Assembly (NCBI GenBank): GCA_903893945.1
Contig: CAITOF010000107.1
Coordinates: forward strand, 1 to 64,000
DNA length: 64,000 nucleotides
Source: an uncultured Oxalobacteraceae bacterium
GTDB lineage: Bacteria; Pseudomonadota; Gammaproteobacteria; Burkholderiales; Burkholderiaceae_D
Direction: 5' to 3'
The notes under the pieces were generated by a model. It saw nothing but the letters and a program-made list of their open reading frames with translations, did no database searches and had not been told where the DNA came from. Within the stretch, counting starts at the first letter, position 1, and each line of letters opens with the position of its first letter. Of the stretch, positions 10,068 to 18,856 are shown piece by piece. The translations under genes and the position numbers were made by a program.

Positions 10068-11120
10068 TCATTTATTCACATTTAAATTCATGACACGCAC
10101 AGGTGATTTCAGCGCACACTGCAAGGCGTGACGTTGTTCGGCACTCAGTTTTATCTGTCCGTGTTGCGGCATAATATCGCTCACAATAATCCGGTAATTC
10201 TGAATGCTGGTATTGGCAACCAGCATTGGCGTCGCAGCGCCCGCCGCTCCGGACGCACCGCCCACGCCATCCGGTTCGGCAGTGTCAGCCACGTCGGCAA
10301 GTTCGCTGGTGCGCACGGCGCGCAATTCGTTGACACGTGCCTGCAGGACTGGTCCGGCGTCAAAGATATCCACAAAACCTTCGTAATACATGCCCTCCTG
10401 TTCCAGCAGGCGGCGCGCCGGCACGGTCGCCACATGCACCTGGCCAATGACATCCTGGGCCTCCTTGGGCAGGTAGGCCACATACAGGGGGTGACGCGGC
10501 ATCAACTCAGCGATAAATGATTTTTTGCCCAGACTGCTCAGATCATCAGCGCGATTAAAATCCATTTTAAAAAAATGACGTCCCAGACTATCCCAGAAAG
10601 GTGAACTGCCATCCGGATGCTGAAAGCCGCGCAGCTCGGCGATCAGCTTTTCGCTGAACAGATGCGGGAACTGTGCGATAAATAAGAAGCGGCACTTGGA
10701 GAGCAATTTGCCATTATTCCCCGTCCTGTAATCAGGATGCAGAAACAGCGAACACAGTTCAGCGCAGCCAGTCAGATCGTTAGACAGGTAAAGTGTGTCC
10801 ATACGCGAATACACGTTCAATTCCTTACTGGAATGAACCAGCGTGCCAATACGATAATTATAGAAAGGTTCGTCCAGGCCTACTGCGCTCTTGATCGCAC
10901 TGACACCAACAATTTTTCGATTTTCCGTGTCTTCGAGAACGAACAGGTAATCGCGCTGTTCCGGCGGGATCCGTTCAGCAAATGAATCACATGCCACAGA
11001 AATCCGGTTACCTAGCATGGTGGTATCCGGTTTTAACGTGGTCATTCCATCACCGACCTGGGTTGCCAGATACATGAGTCCATCCAGATCTGACTTTTGA
11101 ATTGCACGAACGACTAGCAT
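10068..11120 (-). CDS. aruG: Arginine N-succinyltransferase, second (beta-type) subunit
   Basis: With the neighbouring paralogue it forms the first AST enzyme, transferring succinyl from succinyl-CoA to the alpha-amino group of arginine. The start is placed at ATG 11120, which gives the family N-terminus MLVVRAIQKSDLDG and has an AAGGGA site 7 nt upstream. A longer frame from 11165 would overlap the upstream gene and lacks this support. The protein is 350 residues and keeps the AstA signatures FLHPDYR and DIFDAGPVLQARV. A Gly/Ala-rich insert (GVGGASGAAGAATP) in the C-terminal third looks like a flexible linker absent from the sister subunit. Assignment as AruG rather than AruF follows gene order in pseudomonads. 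Confidence 0.88.
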   Translation of the reverse strand: MLVVRAIQKSDLDGLMYLATQVGDGMTTLKPDTTMLGNRISVACDSFAERIPPEQRDYLFVLEDTENRKIVGVSAIKSAVGLDEPFYNYRIGTLVHSSKELNVYSRMDTLYLSNDLTGCAELCSLFLHPDYRTGNNGKLLSKCRFLFIAQFPHLFSEKLIAELRGFQHPDGSSPFWDSLGRHFFKMDFNRADDLSSLGKKSFIAELMPRHPLYVAYLPKEAQDVIGQVHVATVPARRLLEQEGMYYEGFVDIFDAGPVLQARVNELRAVRTSELADVADTAEPDGVGGASGAAGAATPMLVANTSIQNYRIIVSDIMPQHGQIKLSAEQRHALQCALKSPVRVMNLNVNK

Positions 11121-11149
11121 GATTTTTCCCTTAACGTGTGCATTCTTTT

Positions 11150-12175
11150 TTACCACGGCACGCACAGGACGCTGTCGCCCTGGCTGACATTGAGTGCGTC
11201 GGACTGCGCCTGCGACAAACGTATCTGCCGGCCATGCTGCAGTACGGGTGACCGGGTCAGCAGGGCGCGGAACTGCGTGTCTGATGCAACCAGGCAGACC
11301 TGCTCACCATGCGGCATTTTGTCTGAAGCGACGATATCAACCGGCAGCTTCATACCGTTAATAAACGAATTCAGCGCATGTTTGTTGGCTTGCAGAATGG
11401 GACCGCCATCAAAAATGTCGATAAAATCATCCGGCGCAAATCCTTCATCAGCAAGGATCCTGAATGGCACTTCACTTTCCGGATGCACCTGTCCCATGGC
11501 CGCCTGCGCCTCACCCGGCAAAAGCGGCACGTAAACCGGATAATGCGGCATTAACTCGACAATCATTGTCCTGTTGCGCGCACCGTCCACCAACTGTTCC
11601 GCCTTCAGAAAATCCATCTGAAAAAACTTTTTCCCCAACGCTTCCCAGAACGGAGAGCGCCCTTGCGGGTCGGTATAACCGGCGAGCGAAACAAAAAAAT
11701 TATCGCTGAAACGCTCCGGTTTCAGGGCGGCGTACATTAGCCTTGCTCGCGACAACAAGGTCGCTTCGGGCTGTGTATGGTGATCGCGCCGCACAAAAAA
11801 ACTGAGCAACTGGGAATAACTGGTTAAATCGGCGCAGAGAGAAAGTGCGTGGACGCTATGACTGATATTCAGGTCGCGCGACACCTGTTGAATGGCATCG
11901 TTGCGAAATGAAAAAAAGGTACCTTTGGAGCCGGCAGTGGCGGCGATTGCAGCACTTCCCACCAGACGCGAGTCGGCCGTATTTTCAAGCACAAACAGAT
12001 AATATTCTTCACTGGGAATATCCACCTGACTGGAAAAAGATCGCAGGGAATGCTCCACGACACGCTCGATTGCTTCCGGCGTTTTCGCCATGGTATGCAC
12101 GCCATGCGTCAGTCCAGCCGCCAGTTCCGCCAATGATGGAATGTCACGTGTTTCGACCGGCCTGACTATGTACAT
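11150..12175 (-). CDS. aruF: Arginine N-succinyltransferase, first (alpha-type) subunit
   Basis: Paralogue of the following gene; both belong to the AstA family with a GNAT-like fold. The 341-residue protein begins MYIVRPVETRDIPSLAELA, has the repeated family core (FFVRRDHHT near residue 130, DFIDIFDGGPILQA near 245-258) and ends in a short basic beta region. The start has an AAGG ribosome site. Two tandem AstA paralogues are the Pseudomonas aruFG arrangement (heteromeric enzyme); enterobacteria have a single astA. It lies 30 bp after astC and 29 bp before aruG. Confidence 0.9.
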   Translation of the reverse strand: MYIVRPVETRDIPSLAELAAGLTHGVHTMAKTPEAIERVVEHSLRSFSSQVDIPSEEYYLFVLENTADSRLVGSAAIAATAGSKGTFFSFRNDAIQQVSRDLNISHSVHALSLCADLTSYSQLLSFFVRRDHHTQPEATLLSRARLMYAALKPERFSDNFFVSLAGYTDPQGRSPFWEALGKKFFQMDFLKAEQLVDGARNRTMIVELMPHYPVYVPLLPGEAQAAMGQVHPESEVPFRILADEGFAPDDFIDIFDGGPILQANKHALNSFINGMKLPVDIVASDKMPHGEQVCLVASDTQFRALLTRSPVLQHGRQIRLSQAQSDALNVSQGDSVLCVPW

Positions 12176-12205
12176 GGCGACCTTGCGGTAAGTATGAATC
12201 GTAAA

Positions 12206-13465
12206 TCAGGCATTCACAAATTTGCCCAGGGCACGACGCAACCGTGCCGTCGCCTCGTTGATCTGTTCATCCGTGACAATAAGTGCCGGAACGACCCGAA
12301 CGACATCCATACCGGCGATTAACACCATCAGACCCTGCTCCTCTGCGGCCTTGGTCACTTCCTTGGCCCGGCCTTTATAGGCCGGTGTCAATACCACCCC
12401 TATCAACAGACCGCTGCCACGCACTTCCTGTATCACGTGCGGGAATTCCACTGCCAATCCGCGCAGGGACGACATCAAATAATCCGACGCCTGCCTGACT
12501 CGCTGCAAGAAGCCGGGTACATTGATAATACCCAGAACGGCCAGTCCCACCGATGCGGCCAGGGGATTACCGCCATAGGTTGTGCCATGGGTGCCCACCT
12601 TCAAAGCGGCCGCAATCTTTTCTGTGGTCAGCATGGCGCCGATCGGGTAACCATTGCCCAGTGCTTTTGCAAGGGTCAGAATGTCGGGCGTGACGCCATA
12701 GCCCATATACGCAAACAATTGCCCGGTGCGGCCCATGCCGCACTGAACCTCATCAAATATCAGCAGGGCACCGTGTTTATCGCACAATTCGCGCAACGCC
12801 TTCAGGTATTCCCTGCTTGCCGGCATCACACCGCCCTCGCCCTGAACCGGCTCCACCATGACAGCGCAGACATCGTCGCCGATTGCAGCGCGAGCCGCTT
12901 CAATATCATTAAACGCGATATGGGTAATGTCAGCAGGTAACGGGCTGAAGCCTTCCGTATATTTGGGTGTTCCGCCGACCGATACGGTAAACAGGGTGCG
13001 GCCATGAAACGCATTAACACAGGAAACTATGCGTGATTTATTGGCAGGTCCATTTTCAGAGGCAAATTTACGTGCCAGCTTCAATGCGGCTTCATTCGCC
13101 TCTGCACCTGAATTGCAGAAAAAGGCGCGATCCGCAAACGTGGCGTCAACCAGCGCACTGGCCAGTTTCAGTACCGGTTCGTTCGTATACCCATTGCCCA
13201 CATGCCAGAGATTGTCTGCCTGCTGTTTTAAGGCCTGGACCACCTCGGGATGGCAGTGACCCAGACTGGTAACGGCAATCCCGGCAGTAAAGTCGAGAAA
13301 CTGGCGACCGTCCTGGTCCCACAGATCGAGCCCTCTGGCGCGCACCGGCACCACATTCGACGGCGAATAGGTCGGCACAATCACCTGGTCGAATGTGCTG
13401 CGACTGACTGCCGGCGCAACCGGGGTGGACGATGAAGAAAGGGGTGTCGTTTGTGTTTGGGTCAT
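12206..13465 (-). CDS. astC: Succinylornithine / acetylornithine aminotransferase
   Basis: Class III PLP aminotransferase, 419 residues, that transaminates N2-succinylornithine to succinylglutamic semialdehyde with 2-oxoglutarate as acceptor. Visible motifs are NSGAEANEAALKLAR, the PLP-binding FDEVQCGMGRTG, and LAKALGNGYPIGAM with the Schiff-base lysine. These proteins usually also handle acetylornithine, so argD is an equally acceptable name. Position as first gene of the AST operon favours a catabolic role (AruC). A GAGG ribosome site precedes the start. The first 25 residues are Thr/Ser-rich and probably disordered. Confidence 0.92.
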   Translation of the reverse strand: MTQTQTTPLSSSSTPVAPAVSRSTFDQVIVPTYSPSNVVPVRARGLDLWDQDGRQFLDFTAGIAVTSLGHCHPEVVQALKQQADNLWHVGNGYTNEPVLKLASALVDATFADRAFFCNSGAEANEAALKLARKFASENGPANKSRIVSCVNAFHGRTLFTVSVGGTPKYTEGFSPLPADITHIAFNDIEAARAAIGDDVCAVMVEPVQGEGGVMPASREYLKALRELCDKHGALLIFDEVQCGMGRTGQLFAYMGYGVTPDILTLAKALGNGYPIGAMLTTEKIAAALKVGTHGTTYGGNPLAASVGLAVLGIINVPGFLQRVRQASDYLMSSLRGLAVEFPHVIQEVRGSGLLIGVVLTPAYKGRAKEVTKAAEEQGLMVLIAGMDVVRVVPALIVTDEQINEATARLRRALGKFVNA

Positions 13466-13538
13466 GATCAGCCTCGGTTTTTCGTGAATGCAGCAATTTT
13501 ACGCAGCAATGCCGTTAAATTCTTTTAGAACTGCGACA

Positions 13539-13556
13539 TCAATTTATATAAATTGA
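13539..13556. promoter_or_regulatory. 18-bp perfect palindrome, putative operator of the AST operon
   Basis: TCAATTTATATAAATTGA reads identically on both strands and lies 74-91 bp upstream of the astC start. It is just downstream of a TATAAT-like -10 (13570-13575, minus strand), so a bound protein would block transcription. The binding protein is unknown; an ArgR- or Lrp-type regulator is one guess. Confidence 0.5.
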
Positions 13557-13569
13557 CGACACTGCCGGC

Positions 13570-13575
13570 ATTATA
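13570..13575 (-). promoter_or_regulatory. Candidate -10 element of the AST operon
   Basis: TATAAT on the minus strand, about 105 bp before the astC start. No good -35 is seen 16-18 bp upstream (TTTATT or GTTTAT), so an activator may be required. Confidence 0.4.
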
Positions 13576-13599
13576 TTGTGTTGTTATTTTAAATAAACT

Positions 13600-13629
13600 A
13601 AATAATAAGACCGGAATTATATCCCGGCC
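13600..13629 (-). terminator. Probable terminator of the amino-acid oxidase gene
   Basis: On the minus strand, GGCCGG and CCGGTC form a 6-bp stem (one G-U pair) around a 9-nt loop, followed by the U-rich TTATTATT. It lies about 60 bp after the oxidase stop codon and before the AST promoter. Confidence 0.45.
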
Positions 13630-13685
13630 AGGTCAGTCTATACACAAATTCACGACTGCATCAGGGTGAAGCGGCGATTTTTCTG

Positions 13686-14864
13686 TCAGGCTTTCAAAAG
13701 GTCTGCCAGACTGGCGACAAGCGATTCCGAGGCGGCCCTATCCGGCGTTGCATCGGCATTATTGAAATCCCCCGTGTTGCCGATCTCCTGAATGATCAGA
13801 CCATCGCTGCGCGGCACCATCGAAATGTTTCTGATCCTCAGCGCATAATTTACTTCCGGTTGGGGAATCAGCCGCGCCGTCTGGCCACGAACCGGAATGA
13901 CGCTGTCATCACCAAACAGTGCTTTAGCACCGTAGCCGGTGGCGTTTATCAACGTGGGTTCGGGCAACCGCTGAAGCTCACGCGGATGACTGAAATCACG
14001 CACCACAATTTTTCCGCCCATGCCCAGGAAATCGGCCATTAACATGCGGGCGTAATAGCTGATGTTAAACCGCATGATACTGAAACGGCGCGTGCTGTAT
14101 GCGGGAAACGGGTTGACTGATCCGGTCAGTTCCACCGAGCGCGGTCTGAGGTCAGCGACACTGTCGCCAAATTCACCGTAGTCGGGTTCATCGGCGACGC
14201 CCGGATGGGATGCACGTTCGAAGGGTTCCGACGACAGCGAATAACCTTCGATCCACTCAACCGGATTGCCTGGCAAGCCCAGCATGCTCTGGTACATGGC
14301 ATGGGAGTATCGGGTCATCTCTTCCCATTGTTTTGCGAGTAGCGGTGCGTGCGACAGGTCGCAGATGCGTGAATCGGGTGTCCACAATCCGGTGGCGCGC
14401 ATGGACGCGACATCGGGTGGCAGCTCCCTGGCATAAATGCGTACCGACATCCCGGCCCGCTGAGCCAGCAGCGCCGACGTCAGTCCGAGCGCACCGCAAC
14501 CTATCACACCCAGTTCACGTACATGGGTTGTGCGCGCCAGTCGCAGTGCCTGCATACTGGACCCCCAGGACAGCGACCAGCCACTGCCGCCGTGTCCGTA
14601 ATTGTGAACTATATGTTTCTGACCGAGCCGTTCCATTTCGATCCGCGGACCTGCCAGACGGAAGGGCCGGGTACAGGTGTAGACACCGGTAATCCGGTCG
14701 GCGCGCGCGTTGACAGGCGCCAGTTTCAGGCCCCCGTCGTCGCACTGCGGGGGCGTTTCCCGGGAGGTGTTGCCATGCGCTGATTCTGCAGCGCTCGCCA
14801 GCGAAGCGAGCGACGCTGCCGCGAGAGGCAAGCCCATTTGCTGAAAAAAATGACGACGTTTCAT
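13686..14864 (-). CDS. FAD-dependent D-amino-acid-oxidase-family protein with Tat-like signal
   Basis: A 392-residue flavoprotein of the DAO family, expected to deaminate an amino acid oxidatively. The N-terminus (KRRHFFQQMGLPLAAASLASLASA) resembles a twin-arginine signal, though the motif is RRHFFQ rather than strict RRxFLK. Export or anchoring is therefore inferred. The dinucleotide-binding motif GVIGCGALGLTSALLAQRAG lies near 120-140. VRGQTARLIP and a C-terminal segment typical of DAAO follow. Substrate cannot be read from sequence. It lies upstream of, and on the same strand as, the arginine operon but has its own apparent terminator. The start has only a weak ribosome site. Confidence 0.75.
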   Translation of the reverse strand: MKRRHFFQQMGLPLAAASLASLASAAESAHGNTSRETPPQCDDGGLKLAPVNARADRITGVYTCTRPFRLAGPRIEMERLGQKHIVHNYGHGGSGWSLSWGSSMQALRLARTTHVRELGVIGCGALGLTSALLAQRAGMSVRIYARELPPDVASMRATGLWTPDSRICDLSHAPLLAKQWEEMTRYSHAMYQSMLGLPGNPVEWIEGYSLSSEPFERASHPGVADEPDYGEFGDSVADLRPRSVELTGSVNPFPAYSTRRFSIMRFNISYYARMLMADFLGMGGKIVVRDFSHPRELQRLPEPTLINATGYGAKALFGDDSVIPVRGQTARLIPQPEVNYALRIRNISMVPRSDGLIIQEIGNTGDFNNADATPDRAASESLVASLADLLKA

Positions 14865-14899
14865 TAATCTGATCAGGTCCAGAGGTTGATTCTGTCACT

Positions 14900-15454
14900 T
14901 TACAATAATTTCCAATCCGATAAAAGCAGTCCGTACAGCGCCGTATCTGCTTTTACGCCATTGACTATCCAGCGCTCCCTGAGAAAGCCCTCTTTTTTAA
15001 ATCCCAGGCGTTCCAGTGTTTTGACCGAGGGCGCATTCAGCGGATCAACATCCGCCTCGATCCGGTTCAGATCCAGCTCGGCGTATCCCCAGTCGATTAA
15101 CGGCACCAGGGCTTCACGGATATATCCCTGCCCCCATTCGTCCGGGTGCAAATCATAACCAATTTCTGCCCGCCTGCATTGCCGCTCAAGATAAAACAGG
15201 CCACACGAGCCTATCAGCCTGGCATCGCTGTGGCGTATCAGTGCAAACCGGACGTAGTCACCTGCCGACATGGCCTTGATGTCCCGCTCAATCATTTCTC
15301 TGGCCGACTCAACCACGGTAAACGCGGTGTTGCCGGTATAGCGATTGACCTCAGGATCGGAGCGCAGCCGAAACAGAGCTTCGCTGTCGGTGCGCTCCAG
15401 CGGCCGCAATAACAAACGCGGTGTTCTGATGGTGACGGAGTTGAAGTTTTGCAT
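14900..15454 (-). CDS. GNAT-family N-acetyltransferase (RimJ/RimL-like)
   Basis: 184 residues. The N-terminus FNSVTIRTPRLLLRPLERTDSEALFRLRSDPEVNRY is characteristic of the RimJ/RimL acetyltransferase branch. The acetyl-CoA loop region is DEWGQGYIREALVPLIDWGY, and NAPSVKTLERLGFKKEGFLRER is the typical C-terminal signature. It would acetylate a protein N-terminus or small amine; the substrate is not predictable. It lies 28 bp after uup on the same strand, so co-transcription is plausible. Confidence 0.85.
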   Translation of the reverse strand: MQNFNSVTIRTPRLLLRPLERTDSEALFRLRSDPEVNRYTGNTAFTVVESAREMIERDIKAMSAGDYVRFALIRHSDARLIGSCGLFYLERQCRRAEIGYDLHPDEWGQGYIREALVPLIDWGYAELDLNRIEADVDPLNAPSVKTLERLGFKKEGFLRERWIVNGVKADTALYGLLLSDWKLL

Positions 15455-15482
15455 GATTAACTAATACGGTTGTTCCGGCTGA

Positions 15483-17396
15483 CTATTCCTTGCTACGCGC
15501 ATCAATGATTTCCCATTGTTCCAGCAGTAGCAACAGTTGCTCATCGATTTCCGCATACCGCCGATTGAGTTTATTGACCTCATCCGGCTGTGTTTTGTAT
15601 AAATGCCCGTCCTGCAACTGTTCGGTAATGATCTGCTGCTCTGCTTCCAGCCTGGCGATCTGCCTGGGAATCTCGTCCAGTTCCCGTTGCTCTTTAAAAC
15701 TCAGCTTTTTGGGTTTTGGTTCATTTTTCGGGTCGTTTCTGGTTTCAGCCTTTCCTGTCCCCTTGGCGGGCTTTGACGCAAGTCGGGCACTTTCCTTAAC
15801 GCCATTGCTATAACGTTCCCAGTCACTGAATCCGCCTATGTACTCAGTCCAGCGCCCGTCACCTTCGGACACGATGACCTGTGTCACCACATTGTCCAGG
15901 AACGAACGGTCGTGGCTGACCAGAAACACGGTACCGGTGTAATTTTCCAGTAGTTCCTCCAGCAATTCCAGCGTGTCAATATCCAGATCGTTAGTGGGTT
16001 CATCCAGTACCAGCGCGTTGGCCGGCTTGGCAAAAAGTCGCGCCAGCAGCAGTCGATTGCGCTCACCGCCAGACAGCGATTTAACCGGCGATCTGGCCCG
16101 TTCTGCAGCGAACAGAAAGTCGCTCAGATAAGTCATGACATGCTTTTTCTGCCCGTTGACTTCGACCCAGTCAGATCCTGGCGCAATGGTCTCAGCCAGA
16201 CTGGCTTCCTCATTTAACTGGGTACGCATCTGGTCAAAATAGGCGACCTGCAATTTGCTGCCCTGCTTAATGGTACCGGAATCGGGCAGTTCTTCACCCA
16301 GGATCAATTTCAGCAGGGTGGTTTTACCGGCGCCGTTCGCGCCGATCAACCCGACTTTATCGCCACGCAAGATCGTTGCGCTGAATCGGTCGACGATGCA
16401 TTTTGCGCCATAACGCTTCGACACATTGTCAAGTTCGGCGACTATTTTCCCGGAGCGCTCACCGGCAGATACATCGAGCCTGACCTGTCCCTGCTGATCC
16501 CGTCGTGCGGTTCGCTGCCGGCGCAACTCCTCCAGACGGCGCACCCGTCCCTCATCCCGTGTACGACGCGCCTGAACACCTTTGCGGATCCATATTTCTT
16601 CCTGCGCCAGAAATTTGTCAAACTTGGCGTTTTCTACCTGTTCATTTTCCAGCAACTCTGCTTTTCGCGCCTGATAGGTCGAAAAATTACCGGGAAAAGA
16701 AAGGATCGTGCCGCGATCCAGTTCAATGATCCGCGTACAGACATTATCCAGAAAACTCCGGTCATGGGTAATCAGTAACACGCTGCCCTTAAAATCCTTG
16801 AGCAGATTCTCCAGCCACAGGATCGATGAATAGTCCAGATGATTGGTCGGTTCGTCGAGCAACAGCACATCGGGCGCGCTCACCAGCGCCACGGCCAGTG
16901 CAACCCGTTTTTTCATGCCACCCGACAGGCTGCCGATCAGCGCATCTTTCTGGAGGTTCAGTCTGTCCAGGGTGGCCTCAACCTTGCTGGTCAGTCCCCA
17001 CGCATCGGCAGCATCCAGCTGCAACTGGATGTCATGCATGCGATCCATTAACTCGGCATCGTTGTCACCACCAAACTGTCCACTGATGGTTTCATATTCT
17101 TTAAGCAGGGCGGGCAATTCGCCAAGACCGCTGGCCACCGCATCGAAGACCTGTTGTGCCGGATCAAATTGCGGTTCCTGCTCGACATAAGCGATCCGCA
17201 AATTCTGCTGCAGCACCAGCAAGCCGTCATCCAGTCTGGATGTGCCTGCAATCACTTTCAGCAGCGACGACTTGCCCGTTCCGTTGCGACCGATCAGGCC
17301 GACGCGTTCGCCGGTTTCCAGTGAAAATTCGGTGTGATCCAGAAGTGCTACGTGACCAAATGCCAGTTGGGCGTTGGAAAGTGTGATAACTGCCAT
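15483..17396 (-). CDS. uup: ABC-F ATPase Uup
   Basis: Soluble ATPase with two ABC domains and no membrane part, acting on ribosomes or DNA. The start is taken at ATG 17396 (MAVITLSNAQLAFG), which matches the family N-terminus; a TTG at 17426 would add ten unrelated residues. Domain 1 has Walker A GRNGTGKS and signature LSGGMKKR. Domain 2 has GANGAGKT and LSGGERNR, and both have LLLDEPTN-type Walker B motifs. A basic linker (about 540-565) leads to a C-terminal coiled coil (about 570-637), the DNA-binding tail that distinguishes Uup from other ABC-F proteins. Confidence 0.9.
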   Translation of the reverse strand: MAVITLSNAQLAFGHVALLDHTEFSLETGERVGLIGRNGTGKSSLLKVIAGTSRLDDGLLVLQQNLRIAYVEQEPQFDPAQQVFDAVASGLGELPALLKEYETISGQFGGDNDAELMDRMHDIQLQLDAADAWGLTSKVEATLDRLNLQKDALIGSLSGGMKKRVALAVALVSAPDVLLLDEPTNHLDYSSILWLENLLKDFKGSVLLITHDRSFLDNVCTRIIELDRGTILSFPGNFSTYQARKAELLENEQVENAKFDKFLAQEEIWIRKGVQARRTRDEGRVRRLEELRRQRTARRDQQGQVRLDVSAGERSGKIVAELDNVSKRYGAKCIVDRFSATILRGDKVGLIGANGAGKTTLLKLILGEELPDSGTIKQGSKLQVAYFDQMRTQLNEEASLAETIAPGSDWVEVNGQKKHVMTYLSDFLFAAERARSPVKSLSGGERNRLLLARLFAKPANALVLDEPTNDLDIDTLELLEELLENYTGTVFLVSHDRSFLDNVVTQVIVSEGDGRWTEYIGGFSDWERYSNGVKESARLASKPAKGTGKAETRNDPKNEPKPKKLSFKEQRELDEIPRQIARLEAEQQIITEQLQDGHLYKTQPDEVNKLNRRYAEIDEQLLLLLEQWEIIDARSKE

Positions 17397-17682
17397 AACG
17401 TAATAACGGCCCGGGGGCGCGTCCAATCCTTAAGTAAAGCCAGCATTGTACCGACTACTTTGCGACTTGCGTCTCTATTTACCGGAAAACCCGGAGCGGC
17501 CTGACTTTATCCGTCAACCTCCAGCTTCAGCCTCTGACCCGATACGGACCGATTAATCCGGGGTAAGACATTCTTTATGTTAATAAAAATGTAATATTAC
17601 GTAACATTGATTTATTTTTAATTTTTTCAGTGAAAGAATGATGATTTAATTGTCGTAATTACAATGAATGTAAAGGCTCAGC

Positions 17683-18834
17683 ATGAGAAAATTAACCCTG
17701 CCCCTCTACGCGGTCCTGTCAGCGTGTACCGTTAACGTTTCCGCTATTGCCAGCGAAGAAACCATCATAAAAATAGGCCACGTTGCACCCCTGTCCGGCG
17801 GTTCGGCGCATCTCGGAAAAGATAATGAGAACGGTGCCCGGCTCGCTATTGAAGAATTAAATGCCGGTCAGACGCTCATCAACGGCAAGAAAGTCCGATT
17901 TGTCCTCGTCGCGGAAGACGATGCGGGCGACCCGAAACAGGGTGCAGCCGTTGCACAGAAACTGGTTGACGCCAATGTCAGCGCGATTATTGGTCACCTG
18001 AACTCCGGCACCTCGATACCGGCTGCAAAAATATACAGTACGGCACAAATCCCGCAAATTGCACCTTCGGTGACTGCCATCGCGTATACCGCGATGGGAC
18101 AACGGTCCACCTTTCGTCTCGTCGCCAATGACAGTCAGGTGGGAAGTACACTAGGCAACTATGCGGTACAGAATCTGCACGCAAAAACGATCGCCGTCAT
18201 CGACGATCGCACGTCCTTTGGACAGGGACTGGCCGACCAGTTTATCCGCGGCGCCAAATCCGCGTATCCGCAAATCAGAATGGCGCAACGCCAGTTCACC
18301 AATGATAAAGCGATCGACTTTAATGCGATATTAACCTCGATCAAAGCCGCCAAGCCGGATGTCATTTTTTTTGGTGGCATGGACTCGGTTGCCGGTCCGA
18401 TGTTACGCCAGATGAAAGCGCTCGGGATCAATAGCAAATTCATCGGCGGCGATGGCATCTGCTCAAGAAAAATAGCGCAGCTGGCAGGCGATGCGCTCAA
18501 AGATGACCAGGTCATTTGCGCTATAGCAGGCGGTCTGTTGCCCTCGGAAACCAAAGGGATGGATGAATTTCTGCATGCGTACAAAAAACGGTTCGGTACC
18601 GACATTCAAACTTACTCGCCCTACACTTACGACGCCGTTATGACGATTGCCGATGCGATGCAACAGGCGAAATCGTCAGAACCGGCGCTCTATCTTCCCT
18701 ATCTGCAGAAAATTCAGCACCAGGGTATTACCGGACAAATCGCATTTGATTCGAAAGGTGATTTAAAGCATGCTGCGATGACTCTGTACACCTATCAGGA
18801 AGGTAACCGCATACCGCTTAGCGTCATCAAATAA
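17683..18834 (+). CDS. Periplasmic branched-chain amino-acid-type binding protein
   Basis: 383 residues with a signal peptide (about 1-24, ending SAIASEE). It is a LivJ/LivK-family (type I periplasmic binding) protein: IKIGHVAPLSGGSAHLGKDNENGARLAIEELNA is the hallmark start, and DDAGDPKQGAAVAQKLVDANVSAIIGHLNSG the ligand-site region. No permease or ATPase genes adjoin it, so it either feeds a transporter elsewhere or acts as a sensor. The adjacent convergent chemoreceptor makes a chemotactic role possible. Start ATG 17683 has an AAGG site. The upstream 250 bp is AT-rich and presumably carries its promoter. Confidence 0.88.
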   Translation: MRKLTLPLYAVLSACTVNVSAIASEETIIKIGHVAPLSGGSAHLGKDNENGARLAIEELNAGQTLINGKKVRFVLVAEDDAGDPKQGAAVAQKLVDANVSAIIGHLNSGTSIPAAKIYSTAQIPQIAPSVTAIAYTAMGQRSTFRLVANDSQVGSTLGNYAVQNLHAKTIAVIDDRTSFGQGLADQFIRGAKSAYPQIRMAQRQFTNDKAIDFNAILTSIKAAKPDVIFFGGMDSVAGPMLRQMKALGINSKFIGGDGICSRKIAQLAGDALKDDQVICAIAGGLLPSETKGMDEFLHAYKKRFGTDIQTYSPYTYDAVMTIADAMQQAKSSEPALYLPYLQKIQHQGITGQIAFDSKGDLKHAAMTLYTYQEGNRIPLSVIK

Positions 18835-18856
18835 TCAACCGGCATACGCCCGTCAT

